From Bacteroidota bacterium (GTDB lineage: Bacteria; Bacteroidota; Bacteroidia; Palsa-965): a DNA stretch of 64,000 nucleotides. The translations under genes and the position numbers were made by a program. The notes under the pieces are model-generated. The model ran no database searches, was not told where the DNA came from, and saw only the letters and a list, made by a program, of their open reading frames with translations. Positions 61,172-64,000 of this stretch are shown here, in pieces (within the stretch, counting starts at the first letter, position 1; every line of letters starts with the position of its first letter). The stretch lies in the NCBI GenBank assembly GCA_016194975.1, contig JACQAM010000020.1:82027-146026 (forward strand), read 5' to 3'.

Positions 61172-61948
61172 TCAGTTCCCCACGTGTTCCCAGGAAAAAT
61201 TCTTCTCGGTTGTGTTATAACGCAACGTGCTTGTTCCTGTTTTGTAACTGATGTCAACTTCAGGGAAAGCGGTCATGTATTTTCTCGCGATGTAGATGGC
61301 GCCAATGCTCGGCATTTTATCGGTGGGACAACTGAGCGAAAGTGTAGTTCCGTTTTTGTCGGCCATGAGTGGTGTACGATTCACAATTCTACTTGTGCTT
61401 AATTTTATTCCGTCCTGCATGTAGTACCACGCACATTCGGGCCCGTACCACAGCGAGCCGTTCGGATCGGGAAGAAGAAACGCCCATACGGTTATGCTTT
61501 TGTCATCGTTCAGTTTGGTGAGGAAATCCCATCCGGAAGGTGCTTTGAATGCGAGTTTAGCTATTGCTTTTTTGGAATAATAAAGCGCGCGCCCCATGGC
61601 ACAAACCTGCAGCGTATCGAATTTTTTCTTTGAAGAAGTAATCGTTTTTTTTGGGTCGATGAGATAATAGCCGGCATCGGATTTGAAACCGGAAGAATCC
61701 ACAGTTCCCGCCACCACTTTCCATCCTTTTTTATCGGGATAGGCAATAAAATCTTTACCGGAGAGGTGATCGAAACTGGCCACATTCGCTACTGCAGAAT
61801 CATATTGCAGAAACCAGATAGCGAGATCCTGGTTCTTCTCGAAAGTTTTAAGATCGAAGCCGGTAGGAAGGCCGAACCCCTGCGACAAAAGCGCGAGTGG
61901 ACTCGTGAGAAAAATAAACAGGAGCAATCTCGTGTAGGGTTGTTTCAT
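61172..61948 (-). CDS. Secreted protein of unknown function
   Basis: A 258-residue protein. The start at 61948 places the signal peptide 'RLLLFIFLTSPLALLSQ' first; a longer frame to 62077 would run into the palindromic element at 62031-62158, so it is rejected. The mature part is an alpha/beta mix with three cysteines ('VCAMGRALYYSKKA', 'GPECAWYYMQDG', 'LSLSCPTDKMPS'). No family recognised. Convergent with the MoxR gene. Confidence 0.65.
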   Translation of the reverse strand: MKQPYTRLLLFIFLTSPLALLSQGFGLPTGFDLKTFEKNQDLAIWFLQYDSAVANVASFDHLSGKDFIAYPDKKGWKVVAGTVDSSGFKSDAGYYLIDPKKTITSSKKKFDTLQVCAMGRALYYSKKAIAKLAFKAPSGWDFLTKLNDDKSITVWAFLLPDPNGSLWYGPECAWYYMQDGIKLSTSRIVNRTPLMADKNGTTLSLSCPTDKMPSIGAIYIARKYMTAFPEVDISYKTGTSTLRYNTTEKNFSWEHVGN

Positions 61949-62030
61949 AGGGTTGCTTTCACAGGGGAAAAGGCAAAATTCATGCCGCAGGGCATTACCA
62001 AAGATAGAAAAATGGGGACACTTTACTTTT

Positions 62031-62158
62031 GGGGATCTCTGATAACTAATTTTTTTGCCACTAAGGCACCAGGACACAAAGATTAATAAAATTTTTCTTA
62101 GTGTCCTTGTGCCTTTGTGGCGATGTTTTTTTTGATAATTAGGTTTTTAGAGATACCC
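62031..62158. repeat. Palindrome-ended intergenic element, copy 2 (128 nt)
   Basis: Ends GGGGATCTCTGATAAC (62031-62046) and TTTTTAGAGATACCC (62144-62158) are inverted with mismatches and match copy 1 at 59283-59403. The inside has 25-nt arms (62057-62081 and 62097-62121, three mismatches) containing GCCAC, AAGGCAC and AGGACAC words around a 15-nt loop. I recall this inner hairpin type as a common repeat in Bacteroidota genomes. Confidence 0.7.
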
Positions 62159-62168
62159 TTTTTTAACT

Positions 62169-63569
62169 TCAGGAATTAAGATTCCGGGCAATGTATTTTT
62201 CATTCGGCAGTAAACTCCGCTGGATTCTTTTCGCATAATGAATGGAATCCAGAATTTCCTTTTGCTTTTCTTCGACCATCAGTTTCTGCTGCGAAATAAT
62301 TTCATTTGCTTTTTGTTTCTGTCTGTAACTGCGGAAAATAAATCCCGCGAGCGCGAGTACAAGCGCGAATCCTGCAATGAAATAATTCCTTTCGGTTTCT
62401 TTCTGTTTCAATTGTTCTTTTGCGAGCGCATCTTTTTTATCCTGGCCGGCTTTTTGTTTCTCCTGCTTTTTATCGAATTCATAATTCATTTCCTTCTGCA
62501 CGAGTTGCTTTTTATTTTCCTGGGAGAAAAGTGTGTCGCGCAGATTCACATAACTTTTAAAATAATGCAGAGACCGCAAACGCATCTGTTCCATGTTGAG
62601 TATTTTTCCGCCAATGGAATCGGGGAGAGGAATGGTTGAATTTTCATAGAGCTGGCTCAAAGCATCGTAGAGAAATCTCGTGCGGTCTGCGGCCCCGATG
62701 TTTTGGGAGAATGCGATCCCTTTGTAAAGACATTCGTAAGCATCGTTGTATTTTCCCGACAGCAAATAAAGGGTGCCTATATTTCCCAACACGGCTGCTA
62801 ATTCATTTTTATCCCCAAGTTCTTCCTCTATATTTTTTGCTTTTAAAAAATAATCCAATGCAACCGGGTAATTTTTTTGTTCCGCCCATACATTTCCGAT
62901 GGAAGAATAATTGATCGCGGTCCCGGAGCGATCTCCAATCTCCGCGTAAATTTTTTGTGACTGTGCGTAGAATTCCAGTGATTTCTGGTAATCACCTAAA
63001 GCGTGATAGGCGCTTCCTATATTTCCCAGCGCATTGGACTGCCATTGTCTATTCCCGGCCTCCTTTGCAGCGGCAAGTCCCCGCTGGTAATAATCAATGG
63101 ACTTTGCGTATTCGCCCATATCCTTGTAAATATTTCCGATGTTGATGAGAATTCCGGAGATTTTGTTTTTATCGTTCAACGCTTCATTCAATTCCAGCGC
63201 TTTTAAATTATAATCAAGCGCTTTTGGAAAATCGCCCTTTAAGCGGTAAAAAACTCCGTAACCTGTAAGCGATCTTGCGAGTCCTTTTTTCCAGTTTATT
63301 TTTTTGCAGATAGCCACCGCTTCATCTTCCAGTATAATTGCCGTATCCGGATTGTTCTTTTTCAATTTAGCAGCAAGCGTATTCAGAACATTTATTTTAT
63401 TGGAATCACCGGGAAGGATTTTAAGAAGAGCAATAAGCGAATCTACATTCTTCGTCAGTGGATATTTTATTTTCACTAATGAATTCGCACCCGCATCATT
63501 TTTTTTCTTTCCTTCTTCACCGCAGGAAAAAAGAAAAATGAAAATGAATATGCAGAGGAGAGATCTCAT
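62169..63569 (-). CDS. TPR-repeat lipoprotein with membrane helix and a SpoIIE-type linker
   Basis: A 466-residue protein. The signal 'MRSLLCIFIFIFLFSC' ends in a lipobox Cys. About six tetratricopeptide repeats (60-320) have words such as 'ALDYNLKALELNEAL' and 'NIGNIYKDMGEYAKSIDYYQ'. A charged coiled coil follows (about 350-400; 'KDALAKEQLKQKETE'), then one transmembrane helix ('YFIAGFALVLALAGFIF'). A cytoplasmic coil ends 'DSIHYAKRIQRSLLP' and stops 13 residues later. That final motif is the linker that leads into SpoIIE phosphatases, as in the sensor at 4047-9305 ('SILYARRIQDAILPP'), but no phosphatase follows. Its start overlaps the stop of a near-identical upstream copy by 4 nt. Confidence 0.85.
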   Translation of the reverse strand: MRSLLCIFIFIFLFSCGEEGKKKNDAGANSLVKIKYPLTKNVDSLIALLKILPGDSNKINVLNTLAAKLKKNNPDTAIILEDEAVAICKKINWKKGLARSLTGYGVFYRLKGDFPKALDYNLKALELNEALNDKNKISGILINIGNIYKDMGEYAKSIDYYQRGLAAAKEAGNRQWQSNALGNIGSAYHALGDYQKSLEFYAQSQKIYAEIGDRSGTAINYSSIGNVWAEQKNYPVALDYFLKAKNIEEELGDKNELAAVLGNIGTLYLLSGKYNDAYECLYKGIAFSQNIGAADRTRFLYDALSQLYENSTIPLPDSIGGKILNMEQMRLRSLHYFKSYVNLRDTLFSQENKKQLVQKEMNYEFDKKQEKQKAGQDKKDALAKEQLKQKETERNYFIAGFALVLALAGFIFRSYRQKQKANEIISQQKLMVEEKQKEILDSIHYAKRIQRSLLPNEKYIARNLNS

Positions 63570-64000
63570 TTCCCGGCAGAAAGATTTTTTGCAATATATT
63601 TTTCATTCGGCAGCAAACTCTGCTGAATGCGTTTCGCGTAATGAATGGAATCCAGGATTTCCTTTTGCTTTTCTTCGACCATCAGTTTCTGCTGCGAAAT
63701 AATTTCATTTGCTTTTTGTTTCTGGCGGTAACTGCGGAAAATAAATCCCGCGAGCGCGAGTACAAGCGCGAATCCTGCAATGAAATAATTTCTTTCGGTT
63801 TCTTTTTGTTTCAGTTGTTCTTTTGCGAGCGCATCTTTTTTATCCTGGTCCGCTTTTTGTTTCTCCTGCTTTTTATCAAATTCATAATTCATTTCCTTCT
63901 GCACGAGTTGTTTTTTATTTTCCTGGGAGAAAAGTGTGTCGCGCAGATTCACATAACTTTTAAAATAATGGAGCGAACGCAAACGCATCTGTTCCATGTT
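63566..64000 (-). CDS. Second copy of the TPR protein, 5' part outside window
   Basis: The frame is open to the end of the window, so only the C-terminal about 144 residues are seen. From 'MEQMRLRSLHYFKSY' to 'NEKYIAKNLSAGK' it is nearly identical to the downstream copy, both in protein and DNA, and it has the same coiled coil, transmembrane helix and SpoIIE-type linker without phosphatase. The stop overlaps the start of the 62169-63569 gene (ATGA). A recent tandem duplication with a unit of about 1.4 kb is the simplest reading. Confidence 0.85.
   Translation of the reverse strand, partial: NMEQMRLRSLHYFKSYVNLRDTLFSQENKKQLVQKEMNYEFDKKQEKQKADQDKKDALAKEQLKQKETERNYFIAGFALVLALAGFIFRSYRQKQKANEIISQQKLMVEEKQKEILDSIHYAKRIQQSLLPNEKYIAKNLSAGK

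Noticed and set aside
61949..62077. 43-residue N-terminal extension of the secreted protein at 61172-61948
   Set aside because: It would be encoded partly by the palindromic element and would bury the signal peptide.

Overview
The window reads as a chromosomal fragment of a free-living member of the Bacteroidota. The evidence is a dozen secreted proteins ending in type IX secretion system (T9SS) C-terminal sorting domains, promoters of the Bacteroidota type (TTG, about 19 nt, TAnnTTTG), a fused two-subunit E1 dehydrogenase, a DUF5777 beta-barrel beside c-type cytochrome lipoproteins, and many short signal-peptide proteins beginning MKKYF. I cannot name the genus. No tRNA, rRNA, CRISPR array, phage gene or transposase is visible.

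Layout. 1-12 kb: end of a TapB-like protein, hisS, hutH, a TIMP/NTR-like membrane-anchored protein, a 1752-residue propeller/PAS/GAF/SpoIIE sensor phosphatase, an RluA-type pseudouridine synthase and a polytopic glycosyltransferase-like protein. 12-17.2 kb: tgt-lptG (minus strand), then a glycosyltransferase, an ECF sigma factor and rsmG (plus strand). 17.3-29.6 kb: a block of seven same-strand secreted repeat proteins (RCC1, BNR-like, kelch, SBBP). Many share almost identical start and end sequences while their middles differ, and two broken start fragments lie among them. 29.6-34.3 kb: barrel proteins, a CFI-box lipoprotein and an ABC exporter. 34.5-40 kb: rpmH, carB, an M14 peptidase and a Nudix hydrolase. 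40-44.7 kb: DUF5777 with two cytochrome lipoproteins, a glycosyltransferase, and a collagen-like/T9SS pair. 44.8-50 kb: recQ, a WD40 protein, an unknown protein and murQ. 50-56 kb: two T9SS proteins, an unknown secreted protein and a LacI-family regulator. 56-64 kb: fused 2-oxoacid dehydrogenase E1, small lipoproteins, a MoxR ATPase and two tandem TPR proteins, the second cut by the window end.

The most unusual part is the 17.3-29.6 kb locus. The same short module (end of a sorting domain, about 6 nt gap, start of a signal peptide) recurs at gene boundaries and surrounds unrelated propeller domains. I infer that it allows the middle of surface proteins to be exchanged or deleted by homologous recombination. 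Next in interest are two short palindromic elements with shared ends (59283-59403 and 62031-62158), a possible structured RNA with a strong terminator (59865-59990, minus strand), a 66-residue protein that is little more than a signal peptide joined to a sorting-domain tail, and TPR proteins that keep the linker which normally leads into a SpoIIE phosphatase but stop before the phosphatase.

All functional calls come from reading motifs in the translated sequence. No database search was run.
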